The notes below the pieces were generated by a model, which was not told the origin of the DNA, ran no database searches, and saw only the letters and a program-made list of their open reading frames with translations. Positions 1 to 7,748 of a stretch of 42,462 nt of DNA are shown here, one piece after another. The DNA comes from an uncultured Rhodopila sp. (GTDB lineage: Bacteria > Pseudomonadota > Alphaproteobacteria > Acetobacterales > Acetobacteraceae): assembly GCA_903851415.1 (NCBI GenBank), contig CAINOE010000183.1, positions 1 to 42,462 of the forward strand, read 5' to 3'. A program made the translations under genes and the position numbers. Positions within the stretch are counted from its first letter, which is position 1. Each line of letters starts with the position of its first letter.

Positions 1-426
1 GAGGCGGCGCTGCTGGCGGCGCGGGCGATCCTGCCGCCGGACAGCGCCGCGGGACTGCAGCGGCTGGCGCTGTGCCGGCTGATGCGCAACGACGGCGCGG
101 GTTGCCGGCGCATCGGCGAGATGCTGCTGCGCATCGTGCCCATCGGCGGCTGGGGTGACGTGATCGTCGCAGCCGGGCATGCGCTGGAGGGCGATGCCGC
201 GGCGGCTCTTCCGCGCATGATCGCGGCGGAGGCGAAGGGCGGCGGCGACCCGGAACTGGTGAGCCGGCTGGGTGGCGTTGCGCTGCTGCTTAAGGACGAC
301 GTCGCGGCGGCGGCGCATTTCCAGGCCGCCCTGGCGCTTGATCCGGACATGCAGGCGGCGCGGCAGGGGTTGGCCCTGGCCCGCGAGATGGCGGCGCGCG
401 GCGAGCGGCGCCCCGGTCCGGCGTAA
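1..426 (+). CDS. C-terminal part of a TPR-containing protein (5' end outside window)
   Basis: The reading frame is open from the first base and ends at the TAA at 424-426, so about 141 C-terminal residues are visible. The protein is Ala/Leu/Arg-rich and helical. The last 50 residues, around VALLLKDDVAAAAHFQAALA and then LDPDM, fit a tetratricopeptide repeat helix pair of the A-x-x-x-F-x-x-A-L-x-L-D-P type. TPR folds bind other proteins. No catalytic motif is visible in this piece, so the full protein could be a TPR scaffold or the TPR end of a larger enzyme such as a glycosyltransferase. The ATG at 82 is internal and is not a convincing start, because the frame stays open and coding-like upstream of it. 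Confidence 0.75.
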   Translation, partial: EAALLAARAILPPDSAAGLQRLALCRLMRNDGAGCRRIGEMLLRIVPIGGWGDVIVAAGHALEGDAAAALPRMIAAEAKGGGDPELVSRLGGVALLLKDDVAAAAHFQAALALDPDMQAARQGLALAREMAARGERRPGPA

Positions 427-480
427 TTCCAACCGGCATCGAGTTTGACCCTTGGGCGGGGCCGCCTCTACCGTTGGCCG

Positions 481-584
481 GGCGCAGGCCCGCCATCCAC
501 GCCATTGTTTGGACAAGCGGAAGGCGTGGATGCCGACTTCCGTCGGCATGACGGGGAGGCCGCGCCGGAGAGTCAACGTCATCG
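481..584. repeat. Dispersed repeat module A, copy 1
   Basis: This module has two hairpins: CATCCACGCC (494-503) with GGCGTGGATG (523-532), and GCCGAC with GTCGGC around a 4-nt loop (532-547). They are followed by a GGCATGACGGGG stretch and a CGGAGAGTC segment. It matches 12695-12800 closely and 33206-33315 more loosely. Confidence 0.85.
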
Positions 585-592
585 CGGACCGG

Positions 593-627
593 TATAAGAC
601 GACGCCCGAAAACTATCGCTTTACGCC
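593..627 (+). repeat. Dispersed repeat module C, copy 1
   Basis: This carries GACGACGCCCGAAAACTATC followed by GCTTTACGCCG. It matches the copy at 42323-42356 (GGCGACGCCCAAAAACTATC then GCTT) almost base for base, and the two copies at 12.83 and 12.98 kb with a few changes. It sits between modules A and B, in the same order as at 12.7-13.0 kb. Confidence 0.75.
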
Positions 628-643
628 GCAGTATTGCCAAAAC

Positions 644-710
644 CGTCAGGGCCCGGCGTGTCCGGCAGCAGGTACGGCGACAGGTGGCCCGGACAAGCCG
701 GGCGATGACG
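644..710. repeat. Dispersed repeat module B, copy 1 (shortened)
   Basis: The inverted repeat has arms at 651-665 and 689-703. The left arm reads GTGTCC in the middle, as in the 27.6-kb copy. The right arm reads GGACAAG, as in the 12.9-kb copy, so the arms carry one mismatch. The CCACCT part of the left arm is missing. Confidence 0.8.
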
Positions 711-1251
711 ATGGGGGTGGCGCGTCACTCAATTCAATCTTGTTGAGCGTTGCGTAATCGGGCAGCGGCCCGGCCCGCGCCCGGCCGACCGGATCAGGGG
801 TTTTCGGGCCGATTGGCCGCTTCGCCGCGCGGCCGGGCTGTGTCCGATTCGCCACGTTATCTTACCGATACGAGGCCTCCGCGCCGGGAATCGCCTTGTG
901 TTGATCGGATGACGAGTTCGCGAGGAAAATCCCGAGATGATGGGCGATTTTACGGCGAACTGGAAACGGGATGAAACACTTTGGCGAGTAAATCCGGCCA
1001 TATCGCTAAAAACCATTCATCGATGTGCAACAAATGGACCGGCCGCGTCAACAGTTACGCGAAGTATTTGACAAACAACCGGCGGCCCGGCGTGGCCCTT
1101 TCGCAACAGTGGCCGGTGACGCGCCGGTTTCCGCCGGTGCACGCGATTGACAGTTTTGTGTCACTGAAGTGAGGTAAGTGTAAGAAAGCGCGGCGCGCAA
1201 GACATCGAGATCGAACGGCACGACGCGGCAACGAACCGGGGGGGGAGTGGA

Positions 1252-2031
1252 ATGCAGAACGAAGGCATCAAAGTCGTCGCGAGCGGGCTCGTTGCGACCT
1301 CAGACAATCCGGGTGGCGGCTCAGCTTCAAAGCGGCTCGCATGCATCAACGGCATCGGTCTCGCCGCGGCCGCCGGGCTGCTGCTTGCCGCCTGCACGCC
1401 GCCGGGCACGCGGGCGCTGGACGCCGGTGTCCCGTTGGCGCAGGCCCCGGACCTTGCCGGAGCGGCGCCGACCGGGTCGGTGATCTGGCGATCGCCGGAT
1501 CTCGGGGCGGCTGAACATGCCGCATCAGCCTATTTGATTCCGCCGGCCACGGTGTACCGGGGCAGAGGCTCCTACTTTGCCGATTTGAGCCCGAGTCAGG
1601 TGGATCAGATCGCGGCCATGCTGACGAAGGACGTTCGCACGGCGATCGGCCGCCGCTTCAGGGTCGTCGACGCCCCGGGTCCGGGCGTTTTCACGGTCGA
1701 GCTCATTCTGGTCAACGTCACCCCGCCCCGCCCCGCCTACGTCACCAGCGGCCCGCGCGCGGTCTCCGCGCTCGCCGTCGGGATGCCCGAAGCGGGAGGC
1801 ACGACAGCCGGAACAATGACAGTGGCCGGCAAATTCCTCGACTCGCAAACCGGCAAGATGCTGGTGGCGTTCTCGTCGCCGCTCAGTCCGACGGTCATGG
1901 ACCTGTCACCTCCCGGAAATCCGGCCCGCGCCCTGGACTTCGCCGAGGCGGCAAGCGAGCAGTTTGCCTCCGATCTGGTCCGGGCGATCGTCCGCCAGAG
2001 GCAGAACACCGGCGCACTGCCGCCAGGCTAG
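1252..2031 (+). CDS. DUF3313-type outer-membrane lipoprotein
   Basis: This 259-residue protein has a hydrophobic stretch ending in a lipobox, LLLAAC at about residues 43-48, so Cys48 is the expected lipidation site. The mature part (about 90-250) resembles the DUF3313 family of small bacterial lipoproteins: Y-R-G-R-G near the start, then a beta-rich segment with V-E-L-I-L-V and a G-K-M-L-V-A-F strand, and a C-terminal helix with F-A-S-D-L-V-R. The function of the family is unknown to me. The ATG at 1252 follows a strong purine run (GGGGGGGAG at about 1239-1247). The roughly 40 residues before the signal core are unusually long for a lipoprotein. No in-frame ATG is closer, but an alternative codon could be used. 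It is followed 83 bp later by a porin gene in the same direction. Confidence 0.75.
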   Translation: MQNEGIKVVASGLVATSDNPGGGSASKRLACINGIGLAAAAGLLLAACTPPGTRALDAGVPLAQAPDLAGAAPTGSVIWRSPDLGAAEHAASAYLIPPATVYRGRGSYFADLSPSQVDQIAAMLTKDVRTAIGRRFRVVDAPGPGVFTVELILVNVTPPRPAYVTSGPRAVSALAVGMPEAGGTTAGTMTVAGKFLDSQTGKMLVAFSSPLSPTVMDLSPPGNPARALDFAEAASEQFASDLVRAIVRQRQNTGALPPG

Positions 2032-2114
2032 GATCGCCGTCCGCGCCTCAAGGGAAAACTCGAATAACAAACTAAATGATCAACAGCCGGTAACGGGCTG
2101 TACTGGAGGAACCA

Positions 2115-3383
2115 ATGAAAAAGGTGCGTTACGGCGCTTTGCCGGGAGCAGCGGCGGCGGCTTGCCTTCTCTCCGCTATTGCCACTCCGGTCTTTGCGCA
2201 GAGCACGCCATCGGCCTCGCCCTTCGACCCGGTCATCAATTTCGGACAGACGCTGAAGAATAACGGTGTATATCTGGATTTGAGCTACGTGGAGGACGTC
2301 ACCGGCAACGTCAACGGCGGCAAGGAGACCGGCTGGATGCCGATCGGCAATGCCGCTGCGAACGCGGTGTTCGATCTGCAAACAATCCTGGGCATCCCCG
2401 GTGCGTCGATCCACATCGGTTTCTCCGACCGCAACGGCATCCCCGTCGGCGCGATCGCCGGCAGCCCCGCGGGTCTGCTGCAGGGCGATCAGGGCCCGGC
2501 CAAATTCCGTTTGAGCTGGTTCTACTGGGAACAAGGCTTCGACAACGACCGGCTGGATATCACCGCCGGGCGGGTCAATCCGACCTTCGACTTCGCCTTC
2601 TCCGATATATCCTGCTCGTTCGTCGGCGTGATCTGCGCGCAGCCGTCATCCTGGTACTTCAACAACGGCAGTACTCCCTATCCGTCCGCAACCAATGGCG
2701 GCCGGGTCAACTTCCAGGTCACGCCGGAGGTCTATGTCCGGGCCGGTATCTATCAACATGCCGAGCAGAACGGCGACTTCACCAATGCCGGCTGGAACTG
2801 GGCCGTCAACTCCCCGGGCGCGTTTTACCCGGTCGAAATCGGCTATCAGACCAGCGCAAGAACCGTCACATATCCGGCGAAGTATGACGTTGGATTCTAT
2901 TACGATTCTTCCAGCTACACCAAGGCCGACGGCACCGCCGGAGGACGCGGGGCATTCTGGGCGCAATTCCAGCAGGCTGTCTGGCGGCCGGCGCCAAACT
3001 CGCCTCAGATCCTGAGCATCTTCGGCGGGGCGCTCATCTACAACGGAAACTCGCCGCAATGGGGCCAATACTATCTCGGGGTTTATGATCAGGCGCCGTT
3101 CTACACGCGGCCCCGCGACACTATCGGCTTCATCGCCTCGTTGTACACCAACAACTCGGATATTCATCCGAACCAGAAAACCCAGACGATGTTCGAGTTG
3201 AACTACGGGTTCAGCGTCATCCCGGGCATCACCGTGAAACCCTACACGCAATACGTCATCGCCCCGACCAATGCCAACGCGCCGATCGGCTCCAAGCAGC
3301 CGAGCAATGCGTGGCTGATTGGCGTGCAGTTCGTCATCGATCTCGCTCAGGCGTTTGAATGGCCGCAGTTCATCCCGCACTAA
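2115..3383 (+). CDS. Carbohydrate-selective porin, OprB family
   Basis: This 422-residue outer-membrane beta-barrel has a typical signal peptide of about 29 residues ending AFA|QS-type (TPVFAQS). The mature protein shows alternating beta strands rich in Tyr, Trp, Asn and Gly. It has the OprB-like pattern of a strand set such as V-Y-L-D-L-S-Y, D-I-T-A-G-R-V-N-P, a Cys-x8-Cys-type loop (CSFVGVIC), P-E-V-Y-V-R-A-G-I-Y-Q, and a C-terminal strand W-L-I-G-V-Q-F. Family members let sugars diffuse through the outer membrane; the substrate here cannot be read from sequence. The start at ATG 2115 has GGAGG 6 bp upstream. It ends just before a good stem-loop terminator, and is convergent with the oxidoreductase at 3452. 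Confidence 0.85.
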   Translation: MKKVRYGALPGAAAAACLLSAIATPVFAQSTPSASPFDPVINFGQTLKNNGVYLDLSYVEDVTGNVNGGKETGWMPIGNAAANAVFDLQTILGIPGASIHIGFSDRNGIPVGAIAGSPAGLLQGDQGPAKFRLSWFYWEQGFDNDRLDITAGRVNPTFDFAFSDISCSFVGVICAQPSSWYFNNGSTPYPSATNGGRVNFQVTPEVYVRAGIYQHAEQNGDFTNAGWNWAVNSPGAFYPVEIGYQTSARTVTYPAKYDVGFYYDSSSYTKADGTAGGRGAFWAQFQQAVWRPAPNSPQILSIFGGALIYNGNSPQWGQYYLGVYDQAPFYTRPRDTIGFIASLYTNNSDIHPNQKTQTMFELNYGFSVIPGITVKPYTQYVIAPTNANAPIGSKQPSNAWLIGVQFVIDLAQAFEWPQFIPH

Positions 3384-3396
3384 GACGGGACCTTGC

Positions 3397-3436
3397 GAAA
3401 GGACGGGGAGAGCGATCTCCCCGCCCTTTCGTTCTT
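3397..3436 (+). terminator. Rho-independent-type terminator after the porin gene
   Basis: A 14-bp stem with one mismatch (3397-3410 with 3417-3430) and a 6-nt loop is followed by GTTCTT. It lies between convergent genes ending at 3383 and 3452, so it may serve both strands, although the T-run is weak. Confidence 0.7.
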
Positions 3437-3451
3437 CCATCGCCGAAGCCG

Positions 3452-4759
3452 CTACGCCGCCGGGAACGCGGCCTCCATCGCGCGCCTGTAACGGTATGCC
3501 TCATCGGCCGCGTCAATCCGGACATCGCTCCATGTGACGGGCCGGCCGAGCGGCACGTCGCGCACCAGCGTCACGCGGTTGGCGAGGCCAATGGGCAGGC
3601 CGCCGAGGCGGAGACTGCCGGCGGCGGGCATCAGCCTGCCCCAGACGCAGGCGCCGCCTTCGCCGTCCAGCACCTCTCCGGCGCGCAGATCCCGTTTGGC
3701 TGTCGATACCACATCGCCCCGGAACCCCGTCGCCGCGCCGGTCGGCTCCCCGCGCAACGCGGCCGACAGGATCGAAACGTTCAGCTCAAGGCCGATGAGA
3801 TGAAAGGGACGGAACAGGGCTGAGACGCGGCCGGTTGAATCGGTGACGACGCCGTATTCCTGAAAGCAGCGCTGTGCATATTCGTTCGGCGCCTCAAACA
3901 CCACGAACACGCCCCAGCGCAGGTCGTTTCGCACCGGGCTGCCGTCGCGGTGGACCGAGGAGATCACCTCCACCTGCCCGGCATGATGCAGGCTGCCAGC
4001 ATTTCCGGGACGCAGCTTTTCGGCCAGCTCATGCGTCCCGACCGGGGGAAAGACCAGTCCATCGGGCGCGGGCGTCAGGCCGGAGGCGTTGGCGACGGCG
4101 GCCATTTCGATGGCTGATTTCGTGCCGTCCAGGAACGAGTTGAACATCTGCGGGTTCATGCCGCCGGTTTTTGCCTGCTCCGGGGTCAGGCCGTAATGCC
4201 CCCAGACCGTTTCCGGTGTCGAGGCATGATACTCCGGCCGGTATTTGGTGCCCTTGCCGGCGGCGATGACGGCGAAGCCGCACGCCCGCGCCCAGTCCAC
4301 CAGTTCGCAGATCAGCGCCGGCTGGTCGCCGTAGGCCAGGCTGTAGACCACGCCGGCGGCCTCGGCATCGCGTGCCAGCAGCGGGCCGGCGAGCACGTCC
4401 GCTTCGACGTTGACCATGACGATGTGCTTGCCCTCATGGATGGCCCGCCGCGCGTGGCCGATTCCGGCGGGGGCGTGGCCGGTGGCTTCGACAACGACCT
4501 CGACGTCCGGGGAGGCGATCATGCCGGCGGAATCATCGGTGAAGCGGGTGGCGGCGATGCGGTCCTCGGTCCACCCCACCCTTCGGCACGCCTCCCGTGC
4601 GCGACCCGGCGAAAGATCGGCTATCGTAACAACATCAAGCCCGGGGGTTGTCGGCACCTGCGACAGGAACATCGAGCCGAACTTGCCGGCGCCGATCAGG
4701 CCGGCACGGACCGGGCGGCCGGCGGCGGCGCGCTTCTGCAGCAGGCGATGCAGGTTCAT
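3452..4759 (-). CDS. SAF-domain NAD(P)-dependent oxidoreductase (homoserine-dehydrogenase-like)
   Basis: This 435-residue protein has an N-terminal Rossmann fold: GLIGAGKFGS at about residues 20-29 is the dinucleotide-binding glycine motif, followed by T-I-A-D-L-S and V-V-V-E-A-T-G, as in the homoserine dehydrogenase NAD-binding domain. The C-terminal third, from A-K-R-D-L-R-A-G-E-V-L-D-G-E-G-G, is a SAF-like domain, which is why such proteins are often mislabelled FlgA. The family is thought to oxidise or dehydrate sugar acids or related hydroxy acids; the substrate is not evident here. ATG 4759 is preceded by GGGAGGAC. The gene stands alone, divergent from nothing obvious upstream and convergent with the porin. 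A role in carbohydrate use with the neighbouring porin is only a guess. Confidence 0.75.
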   Translation of the reverse strand: MNLHRLLQKRAAAGRPVRAGLIGAGKFGSMFLSQVPTTPGLDVVTIADLSPGRAREACRRVGWTEDRIAATRFTDDSAGMIASPDVEVVVEATGHAPAGIGHARRAIHEGKHIVMVNVEADVLAGPLLARDAEAAGVVYSLAYGDQPALICELVDWARACGFAVIAAGKGTKYRPEYHASTPETVWGHYGLTPEQAKTGGMNPQMFNSFLDGTKSAIEMAAVANASGLTPAPDGLVFPPVGTHELAEKLRPGNAGSLHHAGQVEVISSVHRDGSPVRNDLRWGVFVVFEAPNEYAQRCFQEYGVVTDSTGRVSALFRPFHLIGLELNVSILSAALRGEPTGAATGFRGDVVSTAKRDLRAGEVLDGEGGACVWGRLMPAAGSLRLGGLPIGLANRVTLVRDVPLGRPVTWSDVRIDAADEAYRYRRAMEAAFPAA

Positions 4760-4899
4760 GGCTGTCCTCCCGTTCGTTTGCCCCGATGGTTAGCAGCCCC
4801 GGGTGCACGAGGGAACCATTGGGCCGTTTCGACGCAGGCGGACAGCGGGCGCGGACATGGCGATGAACCATCGGCGGCTTCGCGCCATGGCGAACCGTT

Positions 4900-5457
4900 C
4901 TACAAGCGGTCTGACGTGCCCCAGATGCCACGCCCCGCGGTTCGGGCTGCGTCTTCGGTCTGCTGCAGCGAAGCGGTCTGCGCCCGCGCCCAGCCGTCCC
5001 GCACCAGCGCCTCGCTCAGCGCCACGCCGCCGGCCTGGCAGTCGCCGACGGGGCGGCCGTGGCCGTCATGACCCGTGATGCCGCAATCCACCGCCTTGCC
5101 GCGCACCAGCGAGGCCAGGGCATTCGCGGACGCCGCGCCGCAGTCCACCTCCTGGGTCCCGCTGCGGCACGCCGAGCCGCGCGGCGGCGCGGCGATCCCG
5201 TCCAGCCGCACCACCTGGTCGCCGACACGCAGCGTGTCGCCGTCCAGCACCGCCAGGGCGCTGGCCAGCGCGGTGACATGCCGGCTCGGCGGAGCATGGG
5301 CGGGCGCGTCGGATGACCGAACGAACAACCAGGCGGCGGCGAGCAAGGTCGCGGTTCCGCCCGCGGCGGCAAGCAACACCCCCGGTGCGGGCAGCCGCGG
5401 CATGCGCAGGGGCACCGCTCCGGGACGGAAAATCCGCCGCTTATGGTTCAACGACAC
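4900..5457 (-). CDS. Membrane-anchored thermonuclease-like (SNase) protein
   Basis: This 185-residue protein has a single N-terminal membrane segment (about 28-47, L-L-A-A-A-G-G then A-W-L-F-V) and a SNase-like OB-fold domain from about 65 to the end. Family features visible are V-L-D-G-D-T-L-R-V, V-R-L-D-G-I-A-A-P-P (the usual form is R-L-x-G-I-D-A-P), a Cys/Gln region where the family has E-A-K or Q-x-C, and G-W-A-R-A followed by R-G-I-W-G. The catalytic Arg and Glu of staphylococcal nuclease are not clearly conserved, so nuclease activity is uncertain. The start at GTG 5457 is tentative. ATG 5403, which also keeps the membrane segment, is a reasonable alternative giving 167 residues. The protein probably faces the periplasm. 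Confidence 0.75.
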   Translation of the reverse strand: MSLNHKRRIFRPGAVPLRMPRLPAPGVLLAAAGGTATLLAAAWLFVRSSDAPAHAPPSRHVTALASALAVLDGDTLRVGDQVVRLDGIAAPPRGSACRSGTQEVDCGAASANALASLVRGKAVDCGITGHDGHGRPVGDCQAGGVALSEALVRDGWARAQTASLQQTEDAARTAGRGIWGTSDRL

Positions 5458-5540
5458 GGCTCATACCCCGCTTGCCAGGCTGCCGGCGTGCGGTCCGGAA
5501 GCCGAATCGACGGTGGGATGCCAAAGCCGGACGCAGGAAG

Positions 5541-7112
5541 TCAAGTCCAATAAGCGTGCTGCCGCCTGAATCGTTGGAAGGTTTTTACGATCCGGGGACG
5601 AATCCTTCTTGCGCGCGCCGCCATGAAACCGGTGATCAAACCGCAAGCGTAGCCATGCCGTCCGCCGGGGCCGCCCAACTCCAGCAGCAGATGGCTCGCC
5701 ACCGCGCCGTCGTTCAGCACGCCGAGGCGCTCCTGCAGGTCGCTCAGGCGCTCAATGAAACGTTTCGCCGCTTTGCCGTCGTGCAGGGTGGCGAACATCT
5801 CCGCCGCATAGCGCACGCGCTTGGCGCGCAGCCGCACGCCGTGCAGCGCCGGTATGTCGAGTTCCTCGATCCGCTTGCCGGTGGACACCAGCTTCTTCCA
5901 GCGCTGCTGCAGCACCGTGTCGGCGAACTGCTCGAGGCTCATCGGTTCGGTCCGCGGCTCGCCCGAAACCTCGGCCAAAGGCTCGGCCGAAGGATCGGCC
6001 GAAGGATCGGCCAAAGGCTCGGCCAACGGCTCGGAAGCAGCATCGGCGGCCGGCGCCGCCTCCGCCGGCGGAGCCGCGCGCCAGCCCTGAGCCGCAGTGA
6101 ACCAGGCGAGGTCGATGCCGAGCTGGCGGAACGCCGGACTGGCGAGATACGCCGCAAGCTGCTTGCGGTGCATGGTCCGCTGCCGGGACGCCGCGGCGGC
6201 CAGCCGAACCAGGCGCTCATCGCCGGGGATCGCCTCCTGGATTTCCGGAACCGTCTCGTCGGCGAACACATCCCAGTCGCGCGCCGGGCCGAGCCGGCCG
6301 CCCAGCGTCTTCAGGCCGTCATTGACGGCGTCCAGCGCGCCCGCGGCGAGGGCAGGCCGGAAGATCGACACGGCCGAGCGGGCGCGGCGCACCGCCACCC
6401 GCATCTGGTGGATGGCGTTATGGACGCCGCCGTCCTCGCCGCCGCCGCGCGGCGCAAGGACCCGGGGCGCGTGCGCCAGCACCACGTCGGTCAGATGGCC
6501 GAGGATATGCGCCAGCGCCTCGGGCACCGTCCGCGCCGCCTCCGGCAGCACTGGCGCGCCGAGATGCCGCGGCTGCGGCGCCGCCCCGGTCGCCATGGCG
6601 ATCGCCTCGGCGGCGAGGGAGAACCCCGGGACCGCGGCGGGCACCGCGCCGGCGATCAGCGTGGCCGCGGCGCGCACCGCCTGCTCCTCGCCGCTGAGGC
6701 CGATGCGCGCCGCCAGGCGCTCCGCCGTCACCGCGCGCAAGGTTCCCCTGTCGATGGTCAGCGTCACGGCCGATTCGGCAAGATGATGCACGCTGACGCT
6801 GCGCCGCCCTTCGAACGCCGCCAGCGGAGCCAGCGGAGACGGCAGTTCCGCCGGGTCGGGCGCGTCCGACAGCACCGGCGGCGGCTGGGCGGGCAGCCAG
6901 GTCTCCACGCCGGGGTTCACCCGTTCCAGGCGCCGCGCACCGCCCTGCTCGGCCAGGGTGAGGCCGTCGGCCAGCAGCGCGTGCTCCGGGCTGTCGTGCC
7001 AGACGATCTTGATCGCATGGCTGCGGGGACGTCCGTCGCGGCTGGCCACCAGGGGTTTCAGCCGGACGATCAGCGCCGCGGCATCCGCATCCGCCGCGAG
7101 TTCCAGTTCCAT
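5541..7112 (-). CDS. CHAD-domain protein with a degenerate CYTH N-terminus
   Basis: This 523-residue protein has an N-terminus (about 1-180) that looks like a CYTH/triphosphate-tunnel fold. It begins M-E-L-E-L-A-A-D, so the ExExK signature has lost its lysine, and catalysis is doubtful. The C-terminal half is a CHAD domain: H-x-M-R-V-A-V-R-R-A-R-S and later R-L-R-A-K-R-V-R-Y-A-A-E-M-F, the paired His/Arg/Lys helices known to bind polyphosphate. The two CHAD halves are separated by a Pro/Ala/Glu linker with tetrapeptide repeats. I chose ATG 7112, 5 bp after the stop of sixA; frames upstream of it lie inside sixA. Transcription is likely from the sixA promoter. The likely role is polyphosphate binding or localisation, inferred from the family. 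Confidence 0.85.
   Translation of the reverse strand: MELELAADADAAALIVRLKPLVASRDGRPRSHAIKIVWHDSPEHALLADGLTLAEQGGARRLERVNPGVETWLPAQPPPVLSDAPDPAELPSPLAPLAAFEGRRSVSVHHLAESAVTLTIDRGTLRAVTAERLAARIGLSGEEQAVRAAATLIAGAVPAAVPGFSLAAEAIAMATGAAPQPRHLGAPVLPEAARTVPEALAHILGHLTDVVLAHAPRVLAPRGGGEDGGVHNAIHQMRVAVRRARSAVSIFRPALAAGALDAVNDGLKTLGGRLGPARDWDVFADETVPEIQEAIPGDERLVRLAAAASRQRTMHRKQLAAYLASPAFRQLGIDLAWFTAAQGWRAAPPAEAAPAADAASEPLAEPLADPSADPSAEPLAEVSGEPRTEPMSLEQFADTVLQQRWKKLVSTGKRIEELDIPALHGVRLRAKRVRYAAEMFATLHDGKAAKRFIERLSDLQERLGVLNDGAVASHLLLELGGPGGRHGYACGLITGFMAARARRIRPRIVKTFQRFRRQHAYWT
5970..6029 (-). repeat. Five 12-bp tandem repeats inside the CHAD gene
   Basis: Five units of the form (C/A)TCGGCC(A/G)A(A/C)GG encode E-P-L-A, D-P-S-A and E-P-L-A tetrapeptides in the linker between the two halves of the CHAD domain. 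The unit length is a multiple of three, so changes in copy number would alter linker length without a frameshift. Confidence 0.85.
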
Positions 7113-7117
7113 GCGGG

Positions 7118-7639
7118 CTAGCCGGCGGCCTCCAGCATGCGAGGCGTCAGGAACCGCACCAGCTTCGCGCCGCCTTCGCGCAGGTCCCACCACGACCCGG
7201 CGACGACAAATTCCGCCAGCGCCCCGGTCGGGAATCCTTCCGCCAATGCGCGCTCGGCCGCGGTGCCGCCGCTCGGTTCGGCCAGCGACAAAGCGAGGTC
7301 GTGCAGGCCGGGGTTGTGGCCAATCAGCAGCACGCTGCGGACGGTTTCGCGCACGCCGTGCAGAGTGGCGAGCAACTGCATCGGGTTGGCCAGGTACAGG
7401 CTTTCCATCGGCTCGATCAGCGGGGTGTCGTCCCAGGGTTCCAGCGCCTCCAGCGTTTCCATCGTCCGGCGGGAGCTGGAGACCAGCACGACGTCGGGTG
7501 CCAGGCCGAGATCGTGCATCGCCTTGCGCATCGCCGCGGCGCAGCGGCGCCCGCGCGCGTTGAGCGGACGGTCCTTGTCGGGCAGGGCGGCATCATCCCA
7601 GGAGGACTTCGCGTGCCGCAGGAGCAGAAGCTGGCGCAT
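7118..7639 (-). CDS. sixA: SixA-type histidine phosphatase
   Basis: This 173-residue protein starts M-R-Q-L-L-L-L-R-H-A-K-S-S-W, the RHA/RHG catalytic motif of the histidine phosphatase superfamily in its SixA form (RHAK). The second catalytic His is in L-L-I-G-H-N-P-G-L-H, and S-S-R-R-T-M-E-T supplies the second Arg. SixA proteins remove phosphate from phosphohistidine, for example on phosphotransfer proteins. The length is normal. Start ATG 7639 was chosen because the RHA motif must lie near the N-terminus; a longer open frame exists but reads into the photolyase promoter. The gene is 5 bp upstream of the CHAD gene, a pairing I regard as common in alphaproteobacteria. It diverges from the photolyase gene with about 110 bp between. 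Confidence 0.88.
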   Translation of the reverse strand: MRQLLLLRHAKSSWDDAALPDKDRPLNARGRRCAAAMRKAMHDLGLAPDVVLVSSSRRTMETLEALEPWDDTPLIEPMESLYLANPMQLLATLHGVRETVRSVLLIGHNPGLHDLALSLAEPSGGTAAERALAEGFPTGALAEFVVAGSWWDLREGGAKLVRFLTPRMLEAAG

Positions 7640-7748
7640 GATCCGCCCATCATGGCATGCCGCGCGCGGCTTGTCGTCCCCCGGGTCGCCAAAACCTGCT
7701 TTCAGCCCGGGGTTTGCGCATCGGCCGCGGGCTCCATCTGTTGGCTCG

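Larger units (their letters stand above)
427..1251. other. 825-bp intergenic region with composite repeat
   Basis: I see no convincing gene here; the short open frames have no ribosome-binding site or recognisable protein. The first 290 bp carry repeat modules A, C and B, listed separately. From about 850 onward the sequence becomes less GC-rich and has the look of a promoter region for the lipoprotein gene at 1252. A TTGACA hexamer at 1147-1152 could be a -35 box, but the -10 position 17 bp downstream is poor. Confidence 0.6.

Noticed and set aside
452..757. An open frame through the first repeat block
   Set aside because: It only translates repeat modules A, C and B, and similar frames appear at the other copies.
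1147..1175. TTGACA-type promoter before the lipoprotein gene
   Set aside because: The -10 position at the proper distance is poor, so I did not list it as a feature.
5313..7121. A 602-codon open frame antisense to the CHAD gene
   Set aside because: It is Arg/Ala/Gly-rich with no family pattern. It is a by-product of GC-rich codons on the other strand, where CHAD motifs are clear.
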